From Trichlorobacter ammonificans (lineage in GTDB: Bacteria; Desulfobacterota; Desulfuromonadia; Geobacterales; Pseudopelobacteraceae): 64,000 nucleotides of DNA. Made by a program: the position numbers and the translations under genes. Below, piece by piece: positions 55,103-64,000 of the stretch (position 1 is the stretch's first letter; each line of letters begins with the position of its first letter). Location of the stretch: positions 2,034,001 through 2,098,000 of the forward strand of contig NZ_OW150024.1 in NCBI RefSeq assembly GCF_933509905.1, in the 5' to 3' direction. The notes under the pieces are model-generated. The model did not search any database, was not told the origin of the DNA, and worked only from the letters and a program-made list of their open reading frames with translations.

Positions 55103-55145
55103 AAAAGGACGTTTCTACGGTACACGTACATGGCTCGTCACACCG

Positions 55146-56384
55146 CTACGCGAATCTGCTGCGCCACTGATAGGCCCGTTTCTGACACGCCAACACCGCA
55201 GCAGGGGAAACGCCCAGCCGTTCGAGACACTGGGCAGCCTCGTCCAGTTCCAGTCGTTCCATCATTTCACTGACGCAGAGCAGGGTACCCAGGTCGCCGC
55301 CCCGGTGCACCAGCGCATCCCGCAGTTCCTCGGACAGGTTGAGGTTGGCGACGATCTCGGCCATGTCGATCTCGTAAATATCCTTCAGGATTGACAGAAT
55401 CCCCACCATGAACGCCTCCTCGGGAAGAACCTGACGCACCAGCCGGGTGTTGCCCAGGTCGAGGCGGGCCATTTCTTCCATGAAGGCGGCCCGGACCGCC
55501 GCCATGTCCAAGAGGGGATTGTTCAGACTCGAACCGCTGTCGTCGGCAAATATGGCAAGCTGTACCCAGCGTTTGAGATGCTCCAGCCCCACCTGGGTGA
55601 TGGCATGGCGAACCGTGCGAATCTTCTCGCGGGTGGCGAAGGCGAGCGAATTGACCAGGAGGAGCAGCTTGTACGTAAGCGCCGGACTCTGCTTGAAGGT
55701 TTCCTCGATCTCGTCGATATCCGCCTCGCCGGAAAGTTGCTGCATCAGACGAAAGAACGAGGCGGAAGCGTTGGCCATGCGGGTTTTCTGCACCAGGGTC
55801 GGACGGGCGAAAAAATATCCCTGGAACAGCTCAAATCCCATCTTGCGGCTGCGCAGGTACACGTGCCGGCTGTCCACTTTCTCCGCCAGCAGCTTGACCG
55901 GATAGCGCCTGAACAGTCCGACCTCACGGTACACTTCTTCCAGCGGTGTGGCGATCAGGTCCAGCTTGACGATATCGACAATCCCCTGGTAGAGCGGTTC
56001 ATACTCGGGGGCATAGCAGTGATCGTCCAGCACCAGCAGACAGCCCATCTTTTTCAACTCTCGACAGCGTTCGACGATCTCCGGCGTGATGATCAGATCT
56101 TCCAGCAGTTCCAGCCCGATGCTCTCCGTGGGCAGCAGTTCGATGGCATCGCTCATCAGCATGTCCGCATCGACGTTGATGAATCCGCGGTGCTCCCCCA
56201 GAACGTCCCGCACCCCGAAACTGGAGAGAATATCAAAAATAACCTGTGAGGTGGCCCTGACGGGCGACGGGATCTCCGCCGCCCCCAGCGAGGCGGGACA
56301 GCGAAAGAGCAACTCAAAGCCCACGATCTCCTCAAGCCCGTTCAGGATCGGCTGCCTGCCCATCAGATGCTTGGAATGGTCCAC
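55146..56384 (-). CDS. EAL-HDOD signalling protein (YuxH-like)
   Basis: 412 residues: an N-terminal degenerate EAL domain (GRQPILNGLEEIVGFELLFR, later LLVLDDHCYAPEY and LLAEKVDS) and a C-terminal HDOD domain (about 210-400). ELLFR keeps the ExLxR signature, but several metal ligands of active phosphodiesterases are not evident, so it is probably a non-catalytic c-di-GMP effector. Upstream of the kinase gene on the same strand, 43 bp away. Confidence 0.87.
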   Translation of the reverse strand: MDHSKHLMGRQPILNGLEEIVGFELLFRCPASLGAAEIPSPVRATSQVIFDILSSFGVRDVLGEHRGFINVDADMLMSDAIELLPTESIGLELLEDLIITPEIVERCRELKKMGCLLVLDDHCYAPEYEPLYQGIVDIVKLDLIATPLEEVYREVGLFRRYPVKLLAEKVDSRHVYLRSRKMGFELFQGYFFARPTLVQKTRMANASASFFRLMQQLSGEADIDEIEETFKQSPALTYKLLLLVNSLAFATREKIRTVRHAITQVGLEHLKRWVQLAIFADDSGSSLNNPLLDMAAVRAAFMEEMARLDLGNTRLVRQVLPEEAFMVGILSILKDIYEIDMAEIVANLNLSEELRDALVHRGGDLGTLLCVSEMMERLELDEAAQCLERLGVSPAAVLACQKRAYQWRSRFA

Positions 56385-56512
56385 CGTGGAGCTCCTTGAA
56401 CCAGCCGACGGGAAGTCAGTACGCGCCCCGAAACCATCGGCGTCCCTGCGACAGCAGCGGCACCGTTAGCCGCCCGAAAACTCTGCTGCTGCGCAACACT
56501 CCTGCTGAGGCA

Positions 56513-56538
56513 GGGCGCACGGCACCGACCGTGCGCCC
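56513..56538 (-). terminator. hairpin after ppx/gppA
   Basis: A 10-bp perfect stem (GGGCGCACGG / CCGTGCGCCC), loop CACCGA, 15 bp past the ppx stop on the minus strand. No T-run. Separates the ppx operon from the EAL-HDOD gene. Confidence 0.5.
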
Positions 56539-56552
56539 GACGACGCCCCGAC

Positions 56553-57473
56553 TCAGGTAACGGCTCCGGCAGCGAGCAACCCTTCCAGCAGTCCGAAATC
56601 GCTGACCGTCATCTGCTCGAATCCGAAACACTCCATGGTGTGCAGCGTGATCAGTATGCCGGCGATGATCAAATCTTCGCGCCCCGGCTCCAGCCCCGGT
56701 ACGGTCAGACGTTCCGCAGGGCCAAGCGGGGCAAGGCGCTCATAAATTCTCCGGATGTCGTTCCGGGTCAGCACATGGTTGTTGACGCGACGGTAATCGT
56801 AGTCGCGCATTTCCAGGTTAATGGCCGCCAGAGTGGTGGCGGTGCCGGCAGTGCCCACCAGCACGGTTCCCGACGGGTCGGGGATGAGCCGGGCGACTTC
56901 CATTCGCTGCTGCATCTGCGCCAGCTCGCGGCCGATCTTCTCGCCCATGGCCGCTTCGTCTCCCTTGCCCTCGGTCAGACGCACCACCCCCAAGGGAAGG
57001 CTTTCCACGAAAAGAGGGCGACCACTCCGAGCTAGGCTGTACTCGGTGCTGCCGCCCCCTACATCGAACATGAACAGCTCTTCCGGATTTCCCTCCAGCC
57101 CGGCGGTGATTCCCCGCAGCGTCAGACGGGCCTCAACCTCCCCGCCGATCACCGCCAGCGGAATGCCGGTTTCCCGGCGGACCCGCTCAACAAACAGGGC
57201 ACCATTGGCGGCATCCCGCACCGCACTGGTGGCGACGGCCCGCACGTCCGTCACTCCGCGGTGATCGATCTGGCGACGAAACTCGTACAGACAACGCATG
57301 GCCCGCTCAATGGCTTCATCGGCCAGACCGGTCTGGCGGCTGAAGCCGCCACCCAGGCGGATGATGACCCGGGACAGGACCAGTTGCTCGAAACGGCCGC
57401 CGGGATAACAGTCGGCAATCAGCAGCCGTGCGGTATTCGTTCCCAGGTCAATGGCCGCGACTCTGCATGCCAT
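56553..57473 (-). CDS. Ppx/GppA-family phosphatase
   Basis: 306 residues of the ASKHA exopolyphosphatase/guanosine pentaphosphatase family. The start AAIDLGTNTARLLIADC is the first phosphate-binding motif; VRAVATSAVRDAANG and MFDVGGGSTEYSL are the others. It is the short (about 300-residue) form without the C-terminal HD-like domain, so polyphosphate versus pppGpp specificity cannot be assigned. Starts 2 bp after ihfB. Confidence 0.9.
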   Translation of the reverse strand: MACRVAAIDLGTNTARLLIADCYPGGRFEQLVLSRVIIRLGGGFSRQTGLADEAIERAMRCLYEFRRQIDHRGVTDVRAVATSAVRDAANGALFVERVRRETGIPLAVIGGEVEARLTLRGITAGLEGNPEELFMFDVGGGSTEYSLARSGRPLFVESLPLGVVRLTEGKGDEAAMGEKIGRELAQMQQRMEVARLIPDPSGTVLVGTAGTATTLAAINLEMRDYDYRRVNNHVLTRNDIRRIYERLAPLGPAERLTVPGLEPGREDLIIAGILITLHTMECFGFEQMTVSDFGLLEGLLAAGAVT

Positions 57474-57475
57474 GC

Positions 57476-57757
57476 CTACTTACCGTCCAGAATCCGTTCC
57501 TTCAACTCCTTGCCCACCTTGAAAAAAGGAAGCTTTTTGGGTTTCACCTCAATCGGCTCGCCGGTCTTGGGATTGCGGCCGGTATAGGCACCGTACTCCT
57601 TGACCACGAAGCTGCCCAGTCCCCGGATCTCGATCCGGTCGCCGCTGATCATCGCTTCACTCATGGAGTTGAAAATCATGTTGACTACTTCCTCCGCCCG
57701 TTTATGGGAGATGTCCCGCTGGGCGGCAAAGGTTTCGATCAGTTCGGACTTGTTCAT
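57476..57757 (-). CDS. ihfB: Integration host factor / HU-family DNA-binding protein, beta-like
   Basis: 93 residues: MNKSELIETFAAQRDISHKR matches IhfB N-termini, GLGSFVVKEYGAYTGRNPKT carries the beta-arm Pro of the IHF/HU fold, and the tail ends with LKERILDGK. The ATG follows an AAGGAG-like AAAAGGAGCATG context. Bends DNA as a dimer with an alpha-type partner encoded elsewhere. Confidence 0.9.
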   Translation of the reverse strand: MNKSELIETFAAQRDISHKRAEEVVNMIFNSMSEAMISGDRIEIRGLGSFVVKEYGAYTGRNPKTGEPIEVKPKKLPFFKVGKELKERILDGK

Positions 57758-57799
57758 GACAGCATGCTCCTTTTGATATCGAGTAATGACTCGTAACGT

Positions 57800-59110
57800 T
57801 TATGACAGGGAAAAGAGTGCCACGGTTTCCAAGTGGGCGGTCTGGGGAAACATGTCCACCGGTATCGCGCGCTCCAGCCGGTACCCATGGCCGGCGAGCA
57901 CTGCAGCGTCGCGGGCGAAGGTAGCCGGATCGCAGGAAACGTAGACCAGTCGCTCTGCCTGCAGCGGTCTCAGCCGACAGACCACCTCGGCGGCACCGCT
58001 ACGGGGTGGGTCCAGCAGCACCGCTGCGAAACGCTCACCGGCAGCCACCAACCGCTCCACCTCGTCCACAGCGGAACGGCATCTGAAAGTGCTATTGTTT
58101 ACACGAAGTTGACGTGCATTGTCAATCGCCGATGCGATGGAGGGGGGGTATTCCTCGACGCCGACCAGCTCCGTGACCAAGCCGGCCAGCGGCAGCGAGA
58201 GGTTGCCGTTGCCGCAGTAGATATCCAGCAGCCGCTCGTCAGGACGCACTGCCAGCAGCTCCCGCACCAGATTCACCAGCACCCGGTTCTGTCCCCGGTT
58301 CACCTGGGAAAACCCGCCGATATCGTAGCCAAGAGGCATGGGGGTTTCCCCGGCAGCGCCCCCCGGCACCAGATAGGTCAGACGTCCCCCGCCGAACACG
58401 GCCAGCAGACTCTCTTTGCGCCCCGGCTGCACCCACAGGCCGGCAAGTCCCAGTTCAGCCTGCCGCTCCAGCAGCAGGGCACGGAGACGCTCCGGCTCCC
58501 GGCCGATGTAGTGAACCACCGCAACGACCCCCTCCTCCCCTTCCTCGATACTGAGCTGGGGGATGCGGTTACGGTCCGGCAGCAGGGTGAGCACCAGCCG
58601 TAGCCGTTGCATGGCGGTGTTGATGGCCGGCGTCACCACCGGGCAGCCGTCCGGGAGATCGATCACATAACGGGAGCCGCGCCGATAAAAGCCGACCGCC
58701 AGCCTTTCCGCCGCGGAGAACAGCTTGAATTGGGCGCGGGCACGGTAGCCGTACGGGTGCGGGGCTGCAACGGTCTCCTCCACCGGCGGCGCGACAAGCC
58801 GGGCGATCCGCTCAAGGCTCTCCACCAGAAGGGCACGCTTTGCCCGGCATTGCAGGGCATAATCGATATGCTGCCAGCTGCAGCCGCCACACTGGCCGAA
58901 AACCGGACAGGAAGGCTCCGTCCGCCAGGATGATGGTTCCCGCAACGCCGACAGCTCTCCTTCCAGGTACGAACGCTTCCGGCTGGTAACCCGCAGGGTC
59001 AGCCGGTCTCCCGGCGCCGTGAACGGCACAAAACAGGCCACGCCGTCCAGTCGTCCGACACCGTTACCGCCGACAGCCAGCCGTTCAATGATGATTTCGG
59101 GCTCACTCAT
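57800..59110 (-). CDS. rlmD: TrmA/RlmD-family RNA (uracil-5-)-methyltransferase
   Basis: Makes 5-methyluridine in RNA. 436 residues from the ATG at 59110, which overlaps the previous stop. An N-terminal TRAM domain (EIIIERLAVGGNGVGRLDGV), the Fe-S motif CPVFGQCGGC with a fourth Cys in YALQCRAK, the SAM motif LLDIYCGNGNLSLPLA, and catalytic Cys in VYVSCDPATFARD. The TRAM plus Fe-S layout is that of RlmD/RlmCD; the target base is not provable here. Confidence 0.9.
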   Translation of the reverse strand: MSEPEIIIERLAVGGNGVGRLDGVACFVPFTAPGDRLTLRVTSRKRSYLEGELSALREPSSWRTEPSCPVFGQCGGCSWQHIDYALQCRAKRALLVESLERIARLVAPPVEETVAAPHPYGYRARAQFKLFSAAERLAVGFYRRGSRYVIDLPDGCPVVTPAINTAMQRLRLVLTLLPDRNRIPQLSIEEGEEGVVAVVHYIGREPERLRALLLERQAELGLAGLWVQPGRKESLLAVFGGGRLTYLVPGGAAGETPMPLGYDIGGFSQVNRGQNRVLVNLVRELLAVRPDERLLDIYCGNGNLSLPLAGLVTELVGVEEYPPSIASAIDNARQLRVNNSTFRCRSAVDEVERLVAAGERFAAVLLDPPRSGAAEVVCRLRPLQAERLVYVSCDPATFARDAAVLAGHGYRLERAIPVDMFPQTAHLETVALFSLS

Positions 59111-59499
59111 GCCGGCACGGGGATGCCACGCACCACTTTCCGGCGGCACTTGGCGGATTTACCGGCAATGAAACCGGCGGCAAATCGGGGATGGGAAAGA
59201 AAGGGTACCACGTGGTGCTCAAAACGCTGGACAAGCTCCCGGCGCACCGGCTCCAGCAGATCCTGGCGCACCGCCATCCGTTCCAGCCGCTGCACATACA
59301 TGACGCATTCCCCCAACAGATGCCGAGCCTCGTCGCAGGCTGCGGGGCCGTCGAACAGTTCGGGACGCAGCGCCACCGGACAGCGGGCTTCCAGGGCCAC
59401 CTGCCAGTAGCCGCCGAAATAGTGACGGGAGACATCCCACAGTTCCACCCGCAGTCCGTTGGATAGTTCCCGCGCAAAGAGCAGCAACGGCTCAACCAT
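59107..59499 (-). CDS. Conserved hypothetical protein
   Basis: 130 residues, LSNGLRVELWDVSRHYFGGY near the start and basic at the end (SAKCRRKVVRG). No named domain. Chosen over an overlapping frame of the same length because its composition is protein-like and its ends couple by ATGA-type overlaps to both neighbours (creatininase gene upstream, rlmD downstream). Probably an RNA-metabolism accessory by context, which is inference. Confidence 0.75.
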   Translation of the reverse strand: MVEPLLLFARELSNGLRVELWDVSRHYFGGYWQVALEARCPVALRPELFDGPAACDEARHLLGECVMYVQRLERMAVRQDLLEPVRRELVQRFEHHVVPFLSHPRFAAGFIAGKSAKCRRKVVRGIPVPA

Positions 59500-60214
59500 G
59501 GCGCTCCTCCTCCATCCGGCGCACCAGCCCCACTACTTTTTCCACCACCAGCTCTTCAAGCAGGCGCCCTTTCTCCGCCGACGCCTTCGCGGGGTTCCCC
59601 CAGACGCCGCCGGGCCAGTAGCGCCGCTTGTCCCGCACCAGCAGCCCCACCGGAAAGGTCGGATACTCCTCCGGCGCACTCCCCCGCACCAGCTGGGGAT
59701 GGCTGTGCAGGATACGGGAGGTCTCGATTTCACCGGCATGGGCGTCACCGGCAGTCTCCACCAGTCCCCTGCCCGCCTCCCGGGCCAGCTCGTATTCGGT
59801 GGCAACGGCCATGGCCAGCTCCGGCAGTTCATCCAGCAGCTCCTCACCGGCATCCTGCAACGCCATCCGGTGGGCGCCGCCCGCATGACCGGTTAACGCC
59901 AGCACGGTACGGAATCCCTGCCGGTAGAGGGAGCGGACGATATCCTTCAGCAGTGCTTTGAGCGTGGCGGTGGAAATGGAGACGGTTCCGGGGTGAGCGG
60001 CGGTGGAGCGGCAGTTGCCGTAATGGACCGGCGGCGCCACGAAAAGCGGTGTCCGCTCCGCTGCGCGACGGGCCACCTCCATCGCCTGGATGGTGTCGGT
60101 GGACAACGGCAGATGCGGCCCGTGTTCTTCCAGCGCACCAAAGGGAATAACAACGGATTGACAGGTCTTGAGCGCTTCTTCGACCTGGGTCATGGTCATC
60201 TCGGCCAAGATCAT
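59492..60214 (-). CDS. Creatininase-family amidohydrolase
   Basis: 240 residues from the ATG at 60214. The N-terminal metal site VIPFGALEEHGPHLPLSTDT (Glu30, His31, Asp40 as candidates), a second site around LTGHAGGAHRMAL, and DAHAGEIETSRIL are typical of the family (creatininase, FAPy deformylase ArfB, MftE). The substrate is unknown. It overlaps queE by 4 bp, which raises the possibility of a deazapurine or formamide-hydrolysing step. Confidence 0.87.
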   Translation of the reverse strand: MILAEMTMTQVEEALKTCQSVVIPFGALEEHGPHLPLSTDTIQAMEVARRAAERTPLFVAPPVHYGNCRSTAAHPGTVSISTATLKALLKDIVRSLYRQGFRTVLALTGHAGGAHRMALQDAGEELLDELPELAMAVATEYELAREAGRGLVETAGDAHAGEIETSRILHSHPQLVRGSAPEEYPTFPVGLLVRDKRRYWPGGVWGNPAKASAEKGRLLEELVVEKVVGLVRRMEEERHG

Positions 60215-60963
60215 GCCACCCCCAGCATCCGGTGGGTCTGGGGAATCACCCGCACCTCGCGCACAAGCGACGCAGCCAGGGCCTGCCAATGCAAGAGCCG
60301 TGACGGCGCAACCGTCACGCGCCCCCCATGGCCGGTTACCGGCTGAATGATCAGCGGGATGCCGGCATCGGCCTCCGACACCAGGTCGCAGGCTATCAGC
60401 AGCTCCTGATCCGTGGTCGCCTCCCCCACGATCACTTTCACCGCCAGGTTCGCCTCACCGGCCAGCTCCAGAAAGCGACGGTGCTGTTCCCAGAGAGGTG
60501 GCAGGCCGGTTGAGGAGGGAAGCTTGATATCCATGCTGATATGATCAACCAGGGGAAGCAGCAGGGGCAGGGCATCGGAAAGGGTGCCGTTGGTCTCCAG
60601 ATGTACCGGCAGGATTTCTCGCAACCGGGGAAGCCAGACCGCCAGAAGCTCGCCATGCAGCAGCGGCTCGCCGCCGGTGATGCTGAAGGAGTGATGGGCG
60701 CCGGGCAGCTCGCTGCACCAAGCCTCGGCCAGATCGCACACCCTGGACAGTGTCACCGGCTGGGGAATCTCGCGAAACAGGCCGCTGCCGGGCTCCGTCT
60801 CAATCCGGCACCTCTCCGGCGCCAGCAGGGCGGTATCGCAGTAGCTGCACTGGAGGTTGCATCCCGGCAAGCGCAGGAAAATCTGGCGATACCCAAGATA
60901 CGCTCCCTCTCCCTGCAGGGAAGAGAACAGCTCGATCAGGTCGGTGGCGCTGTCAGTCTTCAT
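60211..60963 (-). CDS. queE: 7-carboxy-7-deazaguanine synthase
   Basis: Radical SAM enzyme turning 6-carboxytetrahydropterin into 7-carboxy-7-deazaguanine for queuosine. 250 residues: substrate-binding FSSLQGEGAYLGYRQIFLRL, the 4Fe-4S triad Cys35, Cys39, Cys42 (CNLQCSYCDT), and SITGGEPLLHGELL. Overlaps queD by 11 bp and creatininase gene by 4 bp. Confidence 0.94.
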   Translation of the reverse strand: MKTDSATDLIELFSSLQGEGAYLGYRQIFLRLPGCNLQCSYCDTALLAPERCRIETEPGSGLFREIPQPVTLSRVCDLAEAWCSELPGAHHSFSITGGEPLLHGELLAVWLPRLREILPVHLETNGTLSDALPLLLPLVDHISMDIKLPSSTGLPPLWEQHRRFLELAGEANLAVKVIVGEATTDQELLIACDLVSEADAGIPLIIQPVTGHGGRVTVAPSRLLHWQALAASLVREVRVIPQTHRMLGVA

Positions 60964-61324
60964 AATATTCAGCGCAGGCGTTCTCCGACTCCCAGACCCC
61001 GATCCGCTCCACCGCCACGTTGCCGTTGTTCAGGCGAACCGAAAGCTGCTGGTACAGGTAACGGGCGATATTCTCCGACGACGGGGAAATGTTTTTGAAA
61101 AACTCGTGTTGATTGACGTACTTGTGATCCAGCTCCTCAAGCAGCAGATTGGTTTCACGCTTCAACACCTTGAAGTCGATGGCAAGGCCTGCCTGATCGA
61201 GTTCCCGGGCCACGATGGTCACTTCCACTTTCCAGTTGTGGCCGTGGAGGTTTTCGCAGTCCCCCTGGTAGTTGATCAGATTGTGGGCGGCGGCAAAGCC
61301 GGTTTTGATGGTCAGACGGTACAT
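60953..61324 (-). CDS. queD: 6-carboxy-5,6,7,8-tetrahydropterin synthase
   Basis: Makes 6-carboxytetrahydropterin from dihydroneopterin triphosphate. 123 residues, one T-fold domain: zinc ligands from GFAAAHNL and the HGHNW motif, catalytic Cys in GDCENLHGH, and a terminal acidic pocket (WESENACAEYYED). First gene of queD-queE-creatininase-hypothetical-rlmD. Confidence 0.94.
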   Translation of the reverse strand: MYRLTIKTGFAAAHNLINYQGDCENLHGHNWKVEVTIVARELDQAGLAIDFKVLKRETNLLLEELDHKYVNQHEFFKNISPSSENIARYLYQQLSVRLNNGNVAVERIGVWESENACAEYYED

Positions 61325-61372
61325 GGTTAACGACTCCTTGCGACAAGTGGTTCATCATACTACACAAAAGAA

Positions 61373-61394
61373 GGGGCAACCGCAAGGTTGCCCC
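61373..61394 (-). terminator. intrinsic terminator of metY
   Basis: A 9-bp perfect stem (GGGGCAACC / GGTTGCCCC), 4-nt loop, followed on the minus strand by TTCTTTTGTG. It lies 35 bp past the metY stop and upstream of queD. Confidence 0.8.
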
Positions 61395-61428
61395 GGGACT
61401 ATCAGAACTGTGCGTGGCGCGGGCTTGC

Positions 61429-62745
<1,317 letters not shown>

Positions 62746-62780
62746 TTACCATAGTTTCAGTCAAAATACACCACCCGCAA

Positions 62781-63869
62781 TCACAACAGCAGCTTGGTCA
62801 GGTTACCGGAAAAAGAACAGACCCGGTCGCGTCCCGCCTCCTTCGCCTCGTACATGGCCGAGTCGGTCACCCGGATCAGGCTTTCCCGGTCAGTGGCGTC
62901 ATCGGGAAAGGTGCCGACGCCGAAGCTGGCGGTAATCGGGATCCTGGTGCCGTTGTCGGTGAGGAAACGGTGGGCATGGAACCGCTCCAACATGTTGTGG
63001 GCCACGGTCATGGCCCCCTGCTTGCCGGTGTTGGGCAGCACGATGATATACTCGTCTCCGCCGTAACGGGCACCGCGGTCTGACGACCTGATATGGTTCC
63101 TGACCAGGTGTCCCACCTCCGCGATCATCCGGCTCCCCACCAGGTGGCCGTAGGTATCGTTTACGGACTTGAACCGGTCGAGATCGAAGAACAGCAGCGA
63201 TACTTGGCTGTTGTAGCGCCGCGCCCGATCTATTTCATATTCCAGCAGTTCCTGAAAATAGCGGGCGTTGTAGAGACCGGTCAGGTCGTCGGTGATGACC
63301 AGCTCGCTGACCCGTTTGTAGTTGCGGGCGTTGTCGATGGCAATGGCGGCAAAGTCGGCCACGGCTCCCAGAAGGGGCAAATCCGCCTCCTCGAAACTGC
63401 GCTCACTGGCAGAGTTGATCAGCTCGATCACCCCCAGCACCCGATCACGGATTTTGAGCGGCACGCAGAGGATGGAACTGACCGGATACTCCACGGCATC
63501 GGCCACATGGCGGGCAAACCGTTCGTCCCGCATCACATCCGGGATCAGGAGCGGCTCGCCGTGCTGCGCCACCCAGCCGGCAATCCCCTCCCCCATCTTC
63601 AGGTTGATCCCCTTCAGTTCGTTGGCCACCGGCGACACGGCGATTTCGAAGTGCAACTCGCCGGTGGAATCGTTCACCAGCAGGAGCGACCAGGTTTTGG
63701 GCTGCAGCAGCCGCTCAACCTGGGACATGATCTCCTGCAGCACGTCCCGCAGCTCCAGGGAAGAGATGATGGTCTTGCCGATTTCCAGCAGCGAGGCAAG
63801 CTCGGCATTCCGCCGGGCCAGCAGTTCCAGCATCCGCTCCGGATCGTGCGCTTGATCAATGGTCATCAT
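62781..63869 (-). CDS. GAF-GGDEF diguanylate cyclase
   Basis: 362 residues: a short coiled N-terminus, a GAF domain (about 25-180; GEGIAGWVAQHGEPLLIPDV), and a GGDEF domain (about 195-355) with LTDDLTGLYN-like VITDDLTGLYNARYFQEL and the active-site variant YGGDEY. An I-site RSSD lies five residues upstream, so product inhibition by c-di-GMP is likely. No membrane segment. Starts at tandem ATG codons. Confidence 0.93.
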   Translation of the reverse strand: MMTIDQAHDPERMLELLARRNAELASLLEIGKTIISSLELRDVLQEIMSQVERLLQPKTWSLLLVNDSTGELHFEIAVSPVANELKGINLKMGEGIAGWVAQHGEPLLIPDVMRDERFARHVADAVEYPVSSILCVPLKIRDRVLGVIELINSASERSFEEADLPLLGAVADFAAIAIDNARNYKRVSELVITDDLTGLYNARYFQELLEYEIDRARRYNSQVSLLFFDLDRFKSVNDTYGHLVGSRMIAEVGHLVRNHIRSSDRGARYGGDEYIIVLPNTGKQGAMTVAHNMLERFHAHRFLTDNGTRIPITASFGVGTFPDDATDRESLIRVTDSAMYEAKEAGRDRVCSFSGNLTKLLL

Positions 63870-63890
63870 GGACGTACCTCGGCAGCCGCT

Positions 63891-64000
63891 TTATCCGAGT
63901 ATTCGGGCAAGATCGCCCGAGCCTTCACGAAGAATTTCAATGCGATCCCCCACCAAGCTGACCACGGAACTGACATCGGTGGTGAGCAGTCCACCGTCGA
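63891..64000 (-). CDS. L-threonylcarbamoyladenylate synthase (Sua5/YrdC/YciO family), C-terminal end
   Basis: Only the last 36 codons are inside the window (stop at 63891). The visible peptide, DGGLLTTDVSSVVSLV then GDRIEILREGSGDLARILG, matches the Sua5/YciO/YrdC C-terminus (family pattern of a small-residue strand followed by ILREG). The family makes threonylcarbamoyl-AMP for tRNA t6A. The gene starts outside the window, 21 bp upstream of the GGDEF gene. Confidence 0.75.
   Translation of the reverse strand, partial: DGGLLTTDVSSVVSLVGDRIEILREGSGDLARILG

Noticed and set aside
59103-59495. Second minus-strand frame of the same length as the conserved hypothetical at 59107-59499
   Set aside because: Trp/Cys/Arg-rich composition and no coupling to neighbours; the other frame links properly to both adjacent genes.

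Overview
The window is a 64 kb stretch of GC-rich bacterial chromosome with dense, mostly co-directional operons and short or overlapping gene junctions. Lipoprotein multiheme c-type cytochromes, an OmcA/MtrC-type decaheme protein, many HK/RR, GGDEF and HDOD proteins, and both bd and cbb3 oxidases suggest a member of the Desulfuromonadota/Geobacterales (Geobacter, Trichlorobacter or Pelobacter-like). This is inferred from gene content only; no rRNA is present. I saw no tRNA, rRNA, CRISPR array, transposase or prophage.

Layout: 1-9.5 kb holds housekeeping genes (3' part of dnaE, accA, an O-methyltransferase, prfB with the classic +1 frameshift, an SPOR-NlpC/P60 lipoprotein, DUF1015, EVE and a MuiA-like protein). 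9.5-23.7 kb is an oxygen-respiration block: cydDC, cydAB, then ccoNOQP-ccoGHI-ccoS and a SafE-like membrane protein. In the cbb3 cluster the c-type haem domains are redistributed: CcoO carries two haem sites and CcoP one. 23.8-29.9 kb is an arylsulfate sulfotransferase module: a two-component pair diverges from assT-dsbL-dsbI, where DsbL/DsbI would form the AssT disulfide in the periplasm.

30.1-41.8 kb is mainly metabolic: recO, a secreted hypothetical, cbiA overlapping a TonB-like gene, aroF, a Crp/Fnr regulator, tkt, thiL, a DUF433/DUF5615 toxin-antitoxin-like pair, DoxX and prfC. 42.3-44.6 kb encodes an orphan GspA-GspB pair. 44.8-50.5 kb is an extracellular-electron-transfer-like cluster on the minus strand: a decaheme lipoprotein gene (split by a 2-nt insertion), a secreted helix-hairpin-helix protein, an outer-membrane beta barrel, a pentaheme lipoprotein, and a lipoprotein with four CXXCH and two CX4CH motifs. 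Upstream lies an AT-rich gap bounded by 18-bp inverted repeats, then a histidine kinase, a lone receiver, an NtrC-type activator and an EAL-HDOD protein.

56.5-64 kb returns to housekeeping: ppx/gppA, ihfB, a TrmA/RlmD-family methyltransferase, a small conserved protein, a creatininase-family protein, queE, queD, metY, a GAF-GGDEF diguanylate cyclase and the 3' end of a Sua5/YrdC-family gene. Two copies of a roughly 115-bp imperfect palindromic repeat and one double-hairpin repeat lie in intergenic gaps.
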